Positions 37,591 through 46,896 of a DNA stretch of 64,000 nt are shown here, one piece after another (positions within the stretch are counted from its first letter, which is position 1; each line of letters opens with the position of its first letter). This DNA is from Synechococcus sp. AG-683-C23 (GTDB lineage Bacteria > Cyanobacteriota > Cyanobacteriia > PCC-6307 > Cyanobiaceae): positions 1 through 64,000 of the forward strand of contig QCVD01000007.1 in the NCBI GenBank assembly GCA_003208835.1, written 5' to 3'. Both the position numbers and the translations under genes were made by a program. The notes under the pieces are model-generated. The model did no database searches and was not told the origin of the DNA. It was given only the letters and a program-made list of their open reading frames with translations.

Positions 37591-40530
37591 TTAGTACGGT
37601 TGATTCTTGTTGTTGTAATTTAGCCAGTCTGTTGGGCTGTAGGGCACGAAGGGAACACCTGTCCCTTTGAATTTGAAATCGTTTAACCGGAATCGCACGC
37701 CCCCAATTCCCTCATAGGGATTGAAATACATGCCAATGTCGTAGCTACGGCGCTGCCATCGCAATTCGAAATTGGAGTCGATCACGTCTCCGTAGTAAGC
37801 AGAGCCAGGGTCAACGTTCAGATTGACTCCAGTGCTGAACATCAATGGCCCAACGATCTGCTGTGTAATCCCCAATCCGAGGGTGCCAAAATCAACAATT
37901 CTGTCGAATTCGAACGGGCTTGATCCGCTCTGCAGGGTGCCACCTCCGATTACAGAGATCTGGGTGAAATCCAGGAATGGCTTGCTGAATGTGCCCAGGG
38001 TCATGGTGGGTCCACCACTAAAGCTGAGACTCGACTGCTGCGACCCTTGTCCGTACATCGCCATTGTGCTGTTGATGTTGGTGGCCAGGCTTATGCCAGG
38101 AACAATCGCAACGGGCGAATAGCGATAGGCCTGCGTTGGTGTTAATTCGGCGGTTTGTCCTTTCCAGAGGGGGAAGTTGCTTGTGAGTGAGGCGAACAAA
38201 CTTCCTCGTCCACTGCGCAACATCCTTTGGTTCTTAAACCGATCTGCGTAGTAATCACCAACAGCACCTCGAACCAAATAGCGATGTTTGATGTCTGCTT
38301 GCGACCACTCACCACTCTTTTCTCCATAGATGCCATAGGCGGCTTGGATGTCAGTTTCACCAAGCGAACCATTCCAGGTTCGATAGCGGTAAGCACCGAA
38401 CAGTTTTGTTTTGACCTCTCCAAGAAATCCCAGATCAACGTTGCGACCTAAGTCCACCCAATAACGACTGTTATTAAGGAATGAGTCGCCGTCAAATGAG
38501 CTGATATCGGCCTCTGAGTTCAGGCGATAATCGCCAAACCGACTCGATAATTTGGCTTCAAGGCCAAAAACGTCCCCCAGGTTTTCGCCACCATCACTGG
38601 CTGCACGTTGCACAAGGACCTGTGGCTCGAGCGCCAAATCCGTGTTTTTGCCAATTGTGAGGGGTTGAAGCGTTCGACCAATGAAGAGGCCACCGCGATC
38701 GTCGTTGTCAATGCCGAGCACCCAGCGGTTCTCTACTTCCTCCTCTTTCTGGATCAGTTGGCGCCTTGTGACTGAGATGGGCAGCCGTTCATCAATGATC
38801 AATCGATTGCGACGCGCTGAAATCAGAACGTCGCCATTTGATTCTTCTCTAGCAACCACACCCTCGGCATCGATTCGAGATTGTGTTGGCGTGAAGGGGT
38901 CGTTGCTAAATCCCATGCGATCTGATTGCCAGCCATTGGCGGTAATACGGATGCGATTGGCTTGGATTCGCCAGCGACTGATTGTTCCATTGAGGAGTTG
39001 TGTACTCCCGAGCCGTTTCAGCTGCGGCACTTTCACAACGCCGAAGCGATTCTCATCTTGAACGGATGAGTTCAGGCGACGGATTGGGACGCCGCTGCGG
39101 CGTTCGATTGAAAAACTACCGGTGAGATCAATGTCGGAGACACGCTGATCGATTGTCTGAATCGCTGCTGTTCTCAGTGCCTGTTGCTCGGCGGGAGCAA
39201 CAGCGGAAGGCTCTGTGCTCTTCAGCAGTGGCACATGCTGTTGCGGCTCGCCCCCATCTCCAAGTGAAATCGACTCGAGGCGTTCGGACAATGAACTTGG
39301 ATGGATGCGCTGATCTCGATCGGGATCTGGACATCCGTCTGGCGGTGGCATGACGGCCACATCGAAGTTGGGGAGATCGCGTCCCCAGCGGTAGCGCAAG
39401 CCAAGAAGGTAGGCATTGCTTCCCTCCGTTACGCCGTTGTAAGTGCCGAAAGCTCCCGATCGGTGATGAATGCGTCCAACCAGTGAAAGATCTTGAGAGA
39501 CGGCTGCTTCTAATTCAAAAGCAATGTAATTCAGAAGTTGGGAGTAGTTCTTTCTGAAAGTTTTTTCATAAAGGCTTTGGTCGGTGTTGTAGCTGACGCC
39601 TTCCATCAAGCTGAAGCTGAGCCAGGGCTGAACCCAGAGGCGGGCACCAATACCAAATACACCTTCCCCGAAACTTTGGGCGGATAAGTCGGCGTAAGGG
39701 GTGCCCTGGTTGTATTCGCCGCCCTGCTGTTGTTTAGCAACGTGACTAAATAAATCAGCTTCGAGTTCCAAGGCAATGGGGCCAGCACGTGCAATGCGTT
39801 TTTGCAGTCCAACGCCCATCACAGCCTCGGGGCGCATCCTGCCGTCAAACAAAAATGTGTCGCCAAAGGCGGCATCGATCATCTGACCGCCCCATGCGGT
39901 CACTGCCCATGACTGTGGTTGCCATTCCGGTACGGGAGGCAAGAACGGAGGGCAGGCCATGCTGCTGCCAGGCTTGGCTTGGCTTAATTGGCTCGTTTGT
40001 TCCGTTGAAGAGGGGCCGACCCTTGGCTTTTTTGCAGCGTTTTGAGGAGTTGTGGGAGTGCCCTCGAGGTCGATCACGCCATAGACATCGTCGAGCTCTC
40101 CCTCGTTTTGGACAAGGTTGTAGCGAAGAACCGAGGCTTGAAAAAACTGGCTTCCGCGTTGTAGTCGAACAGAACCGCGAGCAAACAGTGTGCGAAATCC
40201 AGTGTCGAATTCAATTCGATCGGCTTGGATTTGGGCCTCACCCAGCCGGGCTGTCACATTGCCTTCTGCAATGGTGATTTTGCGTTTGCTGTCGTAAAAT
40301 TGAAGGTCGGCCTTGAGCTTGAGCTGCTCAGGGGCAAGGGGCGTTTCAGTGGAGGAGTCCTTTGGGGATGCTCCAACGTTGGAAGCCTCAAGCTCTGGGG
40401 AATCACCCGCCTCGTTGGCTGGGCTTCCCATAAGACTTTCATCGGCTGTCGCAGGGTTCGACAATTCTGTCGAGTACACCCCTGCTGCCAAAAGTCCCGC
40501 TAGGAAAATAGCGAGGCGGGAAGCCGCCAA
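37591..40530 (-). CDS. DUF3769 / LptD-like outer-membrane protein
   Basis: 979-residue protein with an N-terminal signal (LAIFLAGLLAAGVYSTEL). A low-complexity Ser/Pro/Glu region follows, then an OstA-like motif block: LKADLQFYDSKRKITIAEGN, ARLGEAQIQADRIEFDTGF and LFARGSVRLQRGSQFF. The rest is a long beta-rich region that fits a large barrel, with a terminal Asn/Tyr-rich tail. This layout matches cyanobacterial LptD/OstA homologues annotated DUF3769, which are thought to insert lipopolysaccharide in the outer membrane. The assignment to LPS transport is by family and not proven for cyanobacteria here. Confidence 0.85.
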   Translation of the reverse strand: MAASRLAIFLAGLLAAGVYSTELSNPATADESLMGSPANEAGDSPELEASNVGASPKDSSTETPLAPEQLKLKADLQFYDSKRKITIAEGNVTARLGEAQIQADRIEFDTGFRTLFARGSVRLQRGSQFFQASVLRYNLVQNEGELDDVYGVIDLEGTPTTPQNAAKKPRVGPSSTEQTSQLSQAKPGSSMACPPFLPPVPEWQPQSWAVTAWGGQMIDAAFGDTFLFDGRMRPEAVMGVGLQKRIARAGPIALELEADLFSHVAKQQQGGEYNQGTPYADLSAQSFGEGVFGIGARLWVQPWLSFSLMEGVSYNTDQSLYEKTFRKNYSQLLNYIAFELEAAVSQDLSLVGRIHHRSGAFGTYNGVTEGSNAYLLGLRYRWGRDLPNFDVAVMPPPDGCPDPDRDQRIHPSSLSERLESISLGDGGEPQQHVPLLKSTEPSAVAPAEQQALRTAAIQTIDQRVSDIDLTGSFSIERRSGVPIRRLNSSVQDENRFGVVKVPQLKRLGSTQLLNGTISRWRIQANRIRITANGWQSDRMGFSNDPFTPTQSRIDAEGVVAREESNGDVLISARRNRLIIDERLPISVTRRQLIQKEEEVENRWVLGIDNDDRGGLFIGRTLQPLTIGKNTDLALEPQVLVQRAASDGGENLGDVFGLEAKLSSRFGDYRLNSEADISSFDGDSFLNNSRYWVDLGRNVDLGFLGEVKTKLFGAYRYRTWNGSLGETDIQAAYGIYGEKSGEWSQADIKHRYLVRGAVGDYYADRFKNQRMLRSGRGSLFASLTSNFPLWKGQTAELTPTQAYRYSPVAIVPGISLATNINSTMAMYGQGSQQSSLSFSGGPTMTLGTFSKPFLDFTQISVIGGGTLQSGSSPFEFDRIVDFGTLGLGITQQIVGPLMFSTGVNLNVDPGSAYYGDVIDSNFELRWQRRSYDIGMYFNPYEGIGGVRFRLNDFKFKGTGVPFVPYSPTDWLNYNNKNQPY

Positions 40531-40624
40531 AGAAATTCTGCAGTGGGCAGTGAGTGTGGCAGCTCAGGGCCAAAAAATGATTGATGATCAGACCAGTGCT
40601 TGGCGCGGTCTGATCCGGATCGTT

Positions 40625-40744
40625 TTAATCCTCGAGGTCTTTGCGACTTGGCGTGCGGCTTGGGTCACTTGCCAGGAAGCCAAAGACGAAAATGCCGAGA
40701 AAAAAGAAGACGACCGAGTAAACGGAGATCTTGAGGGCGAGCAT
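40625..40744 (-). CDS. psbI: Photosystem II reaction centre protein I
   Basis: A 39-residue gene: [15 protein letters not shown] opens a single membrane helix, and the stromal tail ends with [15 protein letters not shown]. This is essentially the canonical PsbI sequence. PsbI binds the D1 protein and helps assemble the photosystem II reaction centre in thylakoids. It lies between the DUF3769 gene and the divergent alpha-mannosidase gene. Confidence 0.97.
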   Translation of the reverse strand: MLALKISVYSVVFFFLGIFVFGFLASDPSRTPSRKDLED

Positions 40745-40815
40745 GGAGACCGACCTGCGTCTGAGACAGCGATCATCCTATGGGGAATGACAGGGTCGCA
40801 ACCGGGAACTACCCC

Positions 40816-43755
40816 ATGTCGGTAGGACGATCGGAGTGGATTGAAACGTTTCGCAGTCGCACGCATCGCGACTTGCGCTCTCAATGGCGCCGTTCCGGCG
40901 TGGCGAAATCGCGGCCATTTCTTGAGGAGCCATGGGGGCAAAAACATCGCCCTGACTGGTCTTCTCGGGGTTTGCTGATCTGGCCTCGCGGTCGTCAATG
41001 GCTGCGTTTGGAGCAACAGTTGGCTTGGCCGGGGGCTTGGAATCAAGTGCAAGCCAGTCATGCCCGTTTGGGCATGAGTTGGTGGGCAGAACAGATGCGC
41101 TTTTGGGTGGATGGTGTCCTTGTCCATGAAGGAGACCTGTTCGATACGGCTTGCCGCTGGCGTGTGCCGGAGTCTTGTCGTTTGGGGGACACCCTTCAGC
41201 TTCAGCTCGAATTGTGCAGCCCTCTCCATGACGACGGGGCCTTGATCAATACGGATTTAGATCTCGAGCCAGATGCGGCAAATCTGGATACGGATTTGAG
41301 CTTGGCTCCTCAGGCACTGATGTTGCATTTGGGCGCAGGGGGAGACTTGCCGGCCCAATGGAATGGGCTGGAGCCATCTGGACCAGAGGCGTTACAGGCT
41401 GTAGATGAAAAGCTCAGAGCCGCGGAGCCCACCCAGGGTGAAATCCTTTGGATTTCTCACGCTCATCTCGACCTGGCTTGGCTCTGGCCAGTAGCTGACA
41501 CCTGGCAAGCCGCAGAACGCACATTTCGTTCTGTCCTCGATTTGATGAGGCGGTGGCCAGAGCTTCGTTTTGCCCATTCCACACCGGCTTTGTATGCCTG
41601 GATGCAGCACCATCGGCCGGCCCTATTTGCTGAGATCCAAGCTGCGAGTCAGGCAGGACGATGGGAGCCCATCAACGGTCCATGGGTCGAGAGCGACTGC
41701 GTGCTGGTGAGTACTGCATCGCTGTGGCAGCAATTTTCACTTGGTCAGCAGTACAGCTACGACAGCTTTCCCAATTGGACGCATAACCTTGCTTGGTTGC
41801 CCGACAGCTTTGGATTTGGTGCAGGGTTGCCGGCCGTTGCTGCAGCGACTGGGGTGCGCTGGTTCTTTACTCACAAATTGGCTTGGAATGCGGTCAACCC
41901 TTTCCCTCACAGGTTGTTTCGCTGGCGCAGCCGTGGGAACTATGAGGTGAACAGCCTGATGCTTCCCCCGATTGGTCGGCGGGGTGATCCGGTGGACATG
42001 CTCGAAGAGCAGCTCAGTTGGCGGGATCAAACCGGCCGCGATTCAGCGCTTTGGATCCCAGGTGTGGGAGATCACGGTGGCGGTCCAACGGAAGAAATGC
42101 TGGAACAGATGCAGCTGTGGAGATCAAATCCAGCGGCTGTGTCTATGCGAAGTGGGACGGTTCGAGAATTCTTCGCGGATCTTGAGCCGGCTACAGAGCA
42201 TTTGCCGGTTTGGCGCGACGAGCTCTATCTCGAGCTTCACCGGGGCTGTGCAACAAGTCGTCCTGATCAAAAGCGTCACAACAAAACTCTGGAAAGGTTG
42301 TTGCGTGAGACGGATAGTGCCTCTGCCTTGCTGGCTCTCGCTGGTCAGGAGGCGCCGTGGAGCGATTGGCGGTCCTTGTTGTTCCAACAATTTCACGACA
42401 TCCTCCCCGGTACATCGATTCCAGAAGTCTTCGATCAGGCTGAGCCGCTGTGGCGGGATGCACGCCGGAAGGCAAGACAACAGCGTGATCTGAACTTGGC
42501 AAAACTTCTCGAGGTCCCTAATAATGATTTGTCCGGGAAGCAATGGTCTTGGTGCGCACTTCAACCTTTGGCGTCTTGGTCGCCCATGGTTCGCCTGCCT
42601 AAAGGGTGCTGGAGTGTGAACGGCAAGCGTCTTCCTCAGCAGGCGTCTGCAGTGGGGGGAACTTGGGTGCAGTTACCGCTTCAGCGGGGCATCAGCTCTT
42701 TGTCACTCGAGCGACAGCCGCTCCAACCCGTGCCATCCCCTCTGCCCAGCGGCCCTGTGGTGATTCAGGAGTTGGGTGCGGGTGTTTGGCGAATGGGCAA
42801 TGGCTTGATTGAGCTGGATTGTTCTTCTGAGGGCGTCCTTCAACTCCGAGATCGACATGGGTGTGAGCAACTGTCTGCTCCACTGCGTTTGGAGCGTTAT
42901 CAGGATCGAGGTGAGTTTTGGGATGCCTGGGATCTCGCTGCCGATTACGGCGAGCACTCATTAGGCGTTGAAGTGCTGGATGGGTTGCAGTGGGTTGAGC
43001 AAGGCCCGTTGGTGGCACATGTGGCTCTGAGGAGACGGTTTGGTACCAGTTCTTTGCGGATCGATTTGCGATTGCAGGCCAATCGGCCTTGGTTGGAGCT
43101 GATCTGCAGTACTCACTGGTCTCAACGCCATGAACTGTTGCGATTGAACATGCCGTTGGCTCGTCCGGCTGTGCGCGTGGCTGCTGATACCAGTGGCGGC
43201 GTTATTGAACGCCCGGCAACAGCAAATACTGCAAGAGAAGCTGCCCGTTGGGAGTTGCCAGTGATCTCATGGATGGCGTCACAGGCGGCAGCGCCTGGCG
43301 GAGGCCTGGCGGTCTTGCTCGATGGTCCCCAAGGCGTCGATTGGGATCCTGGGCGTTTGGGTGTGTCGTTGTTGCGAGGGCCAACCTGGCCCGACCCAGG
43401 CGCGGATCGCGGTTGGCATCGCCAGCGGATGGCGTTGATGCCGATTGCCGGCTCCTGGAACGCCGAAGGTGTTACTCAAGCGGCGATTGCATTTCGGGAA
43501 CCGGGATGGTGGGGGCCACAACCAGGTGTGGCAAAACAATGGTTTCCCGCCTTGCCCGTGTCTCTCACACCAATTTCACTCCAGAAAGATGCGAGTGGGG
43601 TTTGTTGTCGCCTTCTTAACGCTGGACCTGCCCGTTGCTCTTGGCGACCTGGACAACCTTGGCTGATTCGGCGTAAGGCGGATGACCCATTCGTTGACGA
43701 AGTGGTGCTTGCACCAGGAGAACTGGTGGTACTGCAGCTGCATCAGTCTTCGTGA
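40816..43755 (+). CDS. GH38 alpha-mannosidase-like glycoside hydrolase
   Basis: 979 residues from the ATG at 40816. The catalytic domain (about residues 205-480) shows ILWISHAHLDLAWLWP with the metal-binding His and Asp, FAHSTPALYAWM, WLPDSFGFGAGLPAV with the candidate nucleophile Asp, and GVGDHGGGPTEEML, all GH38 family features. A central helical part (QQFHDILPGTSIPEV) and beta-sandwich domains to about residue 970 follow. Bacterial GH38 enzymes cleave alpha-mannosides. The natural substrate is unknown; there is no sugar transporter beside it. The last 13 bases overlap psbN on the other strand. Confidence 0.92.
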   Translation: MSVGRSEWIETFRSRTHRDLRSQWRRSGVAKSRPFLEEPWGQKHRPDWSSRGLLIWPRGRQWLRLEQQLAWPGAWNQVQASHARLGMSWWAEQMRFWVDGVLVHEGDLFDTACRWRVPESCRLGDTLQLQLELCSPLHDDGALINTDLDLEPDAANLDTDLSLAPQALMLHLGAGGDLPAQWNGLEPSGPEALQAVDEKLRAAEPTQGEILWISHAHLDLAWLWPVADTWQAAERTFRSVLDLMRRWPELRFAHSTPALYAWMQHHRPALFAEIQAASQAGRWEPINGPWVESDCVLVSTASLWQQFSLGQQYSYDSFPNWTHNLAWLPDSFGFGAGLPAVAAATGVRWFFTHKLAWNAVNPFPHRLFRWRSRGNYEVNSLMLPPIGRRGDPVDMLEEQLSWRDQTGRDSALWIPGVGDHGGGPTEEMLEQMQLWRSNPAAVSMRSGTVREFFADLEPATEHLPVWRDELYLELHRGCATSRPDQKRHNKTLERLLRETDSASALLALAGQEAPWSDWRSLLFQQFHDILPGTSIPEVFDQAEPLWRDARRKARQQRDLNLAKLLEVPNNDLSGKQWSWCALQPLASWSPMVRLPKGCWSVNGKRLPQQASAVGGTWVQLPLQRGISSLSLERQPLQPVPSPLPSGPVVIQELGAGVWRMGNGLIELDCSSEGVLQLRDRHGCEQLSAPLRLERYQDRGEFWDAWDLAADYGEHSLGVEVLDGLQWVEQGPLVAHVALRRRFGTSSLRIDLRLQANRPWLELICSTHWSQRHELLRLNMPLARPAVRVAADTSGGVIERPATANTAREAARWELPVISWMASQAAAPGGGLAVLLDGPQGVDWDPGRLGVSLLRGPTWPDPGADRGWHRQRMALMPIAGSWNAEGVTQAAIAFREPGWWGPQPGVAKQWFPALPVSLTPISLQKDASGVCCRLLNAGPARCSWRPGQPWLIRRKADDPFVDEVVLAPGELVVLQLHQSS

Positions 43756-43883
43756 TCGTCAAACGGATCATCCAATTCTTTCGACGGTGGACCGAAGGCT
43801 TGGTAGACGCCAAAGCCGGTGAGACTAAGCACAACGGCCATGACGCCAAGGGCAACAGATAAGGCAGGGGACGACGTTTCCAT
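43743..43883 (-). CDS. psbN: PsbN protein
   Basis: 46 residues: [18 protein letters not shown] starts a single membrane helix, then [20 protein letters not shown] and a terminal DHED. This is the conserved PsbN pattern. PsbN is not a photosystem II subunit but assists its assembly and repair. It is divergent from psbH, the standard cyanobacterial and chloroplast arrangement. Its 3' end overlaps the alpha-mannosidase gene. Confidence 0.96.
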   Translation of the reverse strand: METSSPALSVALGVMAVVLSLTGFGVYQAFGPPSKELDDPFDDHED

Positions 43884-43969
43884 CACAATCTTCTGGCAGG
43901 ACCAGCCCCGAACCGGAGCTGGCCCCTACAGTATCTTCACTTCCATTAACCCGAGACTCAAGCGTCGCC

Positions 43970-44170
43970 ATGGCCCAACGCACCCGTCTGGGAGACCTCC
44001 TCCGCCCTCTGAACTCCGAGTACGGCAAGGTCGTTCCGGGTTGGGGTACCACACCAGTGATGGGCATTTTTATGGTGCTCTTCCTCGTTTTCCTCCTCGT
44101 GATCCTTCAGCTTTACAACAAGTCGTTGATCCTCGAAGGCATCAATGTCAACTGGAATGGCTTGGGTTAA
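43970..44170 (+). CDS. psbH: Photosystem II protein H
   Basis: 66 residues with [20 protein letters not shown] before a single membrane helix ([17 protein letters not shown]) and a C-terminal [11 protein letters not shown]. This is PsbH, a small thylakoid subunit of photosystem II needed for stability and quinone exchange. The 86 bases to psbN hold both promoters. tatA follows after nine bases. Confidence 0.98.
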   Translation: MAQRTRLGDLLRPLNSEYGKVVPGWGTTPVMGIFMVLFLVFLLVILQLYNKSLILEGINVNWNGLG

Positions 44171-44179
44171 CCAGACACC

Positions 44180-44413
44180 ATGAATGTGTTCGGCGTCGGC
44201 CTTCCCGAGATGGCGGTAATTTGCGCCGTGGCCTTATTGGTTTTTGGTCCTAAGAGATTGCCTGAGCTCGGCAAAACGCTCGGTAAAACTTTGAAGGGGT
44301 TTCAATCCGCTTCCAAAGAATTTGAGCGTGAAATTAATAAAGCAATGGCTGAGCCTGAGGCTTTGCCTTCAACAGAACAACCGTCCAACGAAGAGACTCC
44401 TCCCGGGGCTTGA
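44180..44413 (+). CDS. tatA: TatA/Hcf106-type twin-arginine translocase subunit
   Basis: 77 residues with one N-terminal membrane helix (GLPEMAVICAVALLVFGP), the conserved FGPKRLPELGKTLGKTL hinge and amphipathic helix, and an acidic tail. It forms the pore-building part of the Tat system in thylakoid and plasma membranes. TatA and TatB types cannot be separated with certainty from sequence alone. Lies between psbH and pth. Confidence 0.93.
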   Translation: MNVFGVGLPEMAVICAVALLVFGPKRLPELGKTLGKTLKGFQSASKEFEREINKAMAEPEALPSTEQPSNEETPPGA

Positions 44414-44422
44414 TTCGCAGTG

Positions 44423-45040
44423 ATGGCCCATCAGCTCAGCCTTGTGGTTGGTTTGGGTAACCCCGGTTCGAAGTACGACGGTACCCGGCACAATATTGGT
44501 TTTATGGCCCTTGAGCGCTTAGCCAGGAAAGAGGGTTTCAGTTTTCGGCAACAAGCCAAGTTGCATGGATTGGCGGCTGATACAGGCTTTGGGGATCAGC
44601 GGTTGCGCTTGCTCATGCCTCAAACGTTTATGAACGACAGTGGACGGTCAGTGCGCGCAGCCCTCGATTGGTATGGCTTTCAGCCAGAAGACATCGTGGT
44701 GTTAGTCGACGATATGGACCTACCGCTCGGACGGTTGCGGCTGCGAGCGCATGGCAGTGCCGGAGGACATAACGGTCTCCGCAGCACGATTCAGCATCTT
44801 GGAACTCCCGTGTTCCCTCGGTTACGAATCGGAATCGGTGCTCCCGCGGAGAATCCAGCCGAACGACGCGCTCGCACGGTGTCTCATGTTCTTGGTCCCT
44901 TCAGTCGAGCCGAACAACCGTGTGTTGATTCAGTGCTGGATGCCGTTTTGGATGGCTTGGATCGGCTGAAAAAGCAGGGCATGGAACGGGCTGGTAACTG
45001 GATCAATGGATTCAGGTATGAACCCCCTTCAGCGACTTGA
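44423..45040 (+). CDS. pth: Peptidyl-tRNA hydrolase
   Basis: 205 residues. It frees tRNA from peptides dropped off ribosomes. Motifs are LVVGLGNPGSKYDGTRHNIG with the catalytic His, LMPQTFMNDSGRSV, VLVDDMDLPLGRLRLR and GSAGGHNGLRSTIQHLGT. The ATG at 44423 is preferred to the GTG one codon upstream. The stop overlaps the next start (TGATG). Confidence 0.96.
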   Translation: MAHQLSLVVGLGNPGSKYDGTRHNIGFMALERLARKEGFSFRQQAKLHGLAADTGFGDQRLRLLMPQTFMNDSGRSVRAALDWYGFQPEDIVVLVDDMDLPLGRLRLRAHGSAGGHNGLRSTIQHLGTPVFPRLRIGIGAPAENPAERRARTVSHVLGPFSRAEQPCVDSVLDAVLDGLDRLKKQGMERAGNWINGFRYEPPSAT

Positions 45041-45297
45041 TGGCAGCCCTCCCTGCCACAACGGCCCATCTCCGTGTTTTACGTCAGTGCTTTCAAGATC
45101 AGTGCGTGGAGGGCGAAGTGGCTGCTGGCGGTTTTCAGTGGCAGTTCTATTGGGCGTTTGATCGCGGAGAACTCACTGTGGAACCTTCATTGGGGAGAGC
45201 CTTGATTCAAGATGCCCTGTTCCGTTTTCTGGTGCGCACCGATTACCGCCTCGAGCCTGGTGGTGATTACAGCTTCACTGTTCGGGCCAAGTTTTAA
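45040..45297 (+). CDS. DUF3146 protein
   Basis: 85-residue soluble protein with CVEGEVAAGGFQWQFYWAFD, LGRALIQDALFRFLVRTD and YSFTVRAKF, the DUF3146 pattern restricted to cyanobacteria. Function unknown. Starts on the A of the pth stop and overlaps the convergent YqgF-like gene by 23 bases. Confidence 0.85.
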   Translation: MAALPATTAHLRVLRQCFQDQCVEGEVAAGGFQWQFYWAFDRGELTVEPSLGRALIQDALFRFLVRTDYRLEPGGDYSFTVRAKF

Positions 45298-45721
45298 GCG
45301 AGAAGTCGGGAGTTGGCCCCAGCCAAGAACAGCGTCGCTTGAGGTGATCTTCTGCCATGACGAGGGCGGCGATGGCATCCATTTCGTTTGGGGGAAGCCT
45401 CAACCCTCTCGGGAGAAGACGTTGCCAGCCTTTGGGTGGCCATAAATCCCAATACCGTTCGCGAGCCCTCAAGGTGGTGCCGCGCTCATTGACGATATGA
45501 ACGTTGGTCAATCCGTTGAAGGCTTGCACCCACTGGGCACTGCCCGTGCCATCACCAACGATGATTTGACCCAGGTTTTGCTGTTCATGCCAATGGTTCA
45601 CCAATGCCATCACTGCTTCGGGTGGCACCACTTCGCCCGCTAGAACTCGATTTTGTTGGCTGTCGATCAGTACCAATCCGCATTTGCTTCGTCCTGGATC
45701 GAGGGCGGCCAGACGGCTCAA
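45275..45721 (-). CDS. RNase H-fold YqgF-like protein
   Basis: 148 residues. The N-terminal strand LAALDPGRSKCGLVLID carries the first catalytic Asp of the RNase H/RuvC/YqgF fold, followed by IIVGDGTGS and VHIVNERGTTLRARERYW. An Asp sits late at NEMDAIAALVMAE, so the usual acidic set seems intact. Relatives act in 16S rRNA maturation or junction resolution; a precise role cannot be given. The start overlaps the end of the DUF3084 gene by four bases. Confidence 0.8.
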   Translation of the reverse strand: MSRLAALDPGRSKCGLVLIDSQQNRVLAGEVVPPEAVMALVNHWHEQQNLGQIIVGDGTGSAQWVQAFNGLTNVHIVNERGTTLRARERYWDLWPPKGWQRLLPRGLRLPPNEMDAIAALVMAEDHLKRRCSWLGPTPDFSLKTWPEQ

Positions 45722-46869
45722 GGGTTGGACTCCACAGCGACGAAGATTGGTTCAGCACTGTTGCTTTCGCGGGTGGAGATGGCCTGCAAGGTGACTCCCT
45801 GCTCGGATCGGTCCATCAGGGTTTGGCCAAGTTGCGCAATCGCTTGTCCATCGAATTGCAGTCCGGCGGTGAGTGAGCCGCGTCGTTTGGCCTCTGCGTA
45901 GGCCGAGGCAAGCAACAAATTGAGTCGGGTGCGAATGGCCGTATTACTGCGTTCGCTGGGGTCAAGCCTGACGGAGGCGAGGACATCGCCTTTTTGGGTT
46001 ACGAGTCGGTTTGGATGAACCTCCGGGAAGGCGTAAATCACCGTTTCGCCCCGAAGAACGTTGGTGGCGGATCGCAGCGAGATCACCCAAGTTCCTGGCT
46101 TACTGATGATTCCCTGCAAGCGCTTCACGTCGCTACGAGGAACACGAATGATTTGTTGATCCGGGGCTTGGCCCGGCAAGACCTTGCCGTAGGCATTGAA
46201 ATTTGCTTCTTGCAGCAGTCGATCGACCACTTGTTTGGCCTGATCGGCTGATTCCATTCGAACGGTGGCGGTTGCAAGCGTTTGCCCACTGCGCAGGACA
46301 ACAGCGCCGCGGCGCAGGGCAACAAGATTACGTTCAAGATCTTTCAGCTCCTTTCCCCCCAAGGTGATGCGGTTGCGTAACGTGTTGAGTTCGGCTTCGG
46401 TTGCTTGAATATCGAGATCTCGGGCAGCGATATCGCGGCTGAGACGATCTCTGTCGGCCTCGAGGGCTTGACGTTGCTTCTGTAAGGGAGCCAACTCTTG
46501 CCGAAGGGTATTGGCTCGTTGTTCAGCTGCTTTAAGCTCATTTTCGATCCGTACGGTTGCCTGACGTGTTTCGACGCGCTCAAGTTCGGCGGCATCGAGT
46601 TGCTCACGGCTGTCTTTCAGTCGCGCTTGAAGGGTGTCGAGTTCGAATAGCCCAACCCGCAGCTGTCGACTGACTAAAAGCATGAGACCAAGCGACAAAG
46701 CACTGATCAAACTGCCGGTGAGCACTGTGATCACTACCGCAGTACGTCGTGGACGCATGTTGAACAAGCTCAAACGAGCTTTTCCGACTCGACTGCCAAG
46801 GCGATCGCCGAGGGTGGACAAAATTCCACCCAGCACGAGAAGAGAGAGAATCAGCAGCCACCCACTCAT
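45718..46869 (-). CDS. DUF3084 coiled-coil membrane protein
   Basis: 383 residues. A first hydrophobic helix at the N-terminus (WLLILSLLVLGGILSTLG) and a second (AVVITVLTGSLISALSLGLML) are separated by a basic RVGKARLSLFNMRPRRT segment. A long coiled coil follows (about residues 75-185), then a soluble domain with VLRSGQTLATATVRM, FNAYGKVLPG and IYAFPEVHPNRLV. This is the DUF3084 layout, common in cyanobacteria and of unknown function. Confidence 0.9.
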   Translation of the reverse strand: MSGWLLILSLLVLGGILSTLGDRLGSRVGKARLSLFNMRPRRTAVVITVLTGSLISALSLGLMLLVSRQLRVGLFELDTLQARLKDSREQLDAAELERVETRQATVRIENELKAAEQRANTLRQELAPLQKQRQALEADRDRLSRDIAARDLDIQATEAELNTLRNRITLGGKELKDLERNLVALRRGAVVLRSGQTLATATVRMESADQAKQVVDRLLQEANFNAYGKVLPGQAPDQQIIRVPRSDVKRLQGIISKPGTWVISLRSATNVLRGETVIYAFPEVHPNRLVTQKGDVLASVRLDPSERSNTAIRTRLNLLLASAYAEAKRRGSLTAGLQFDGQAIAQLGQTLMDRSEQGVTLQAISTRESNSAEPIFVAVESNP

Positions 46870-46896
46870 GTCTTCAGCTCTCGGCTGCGGATGCGA

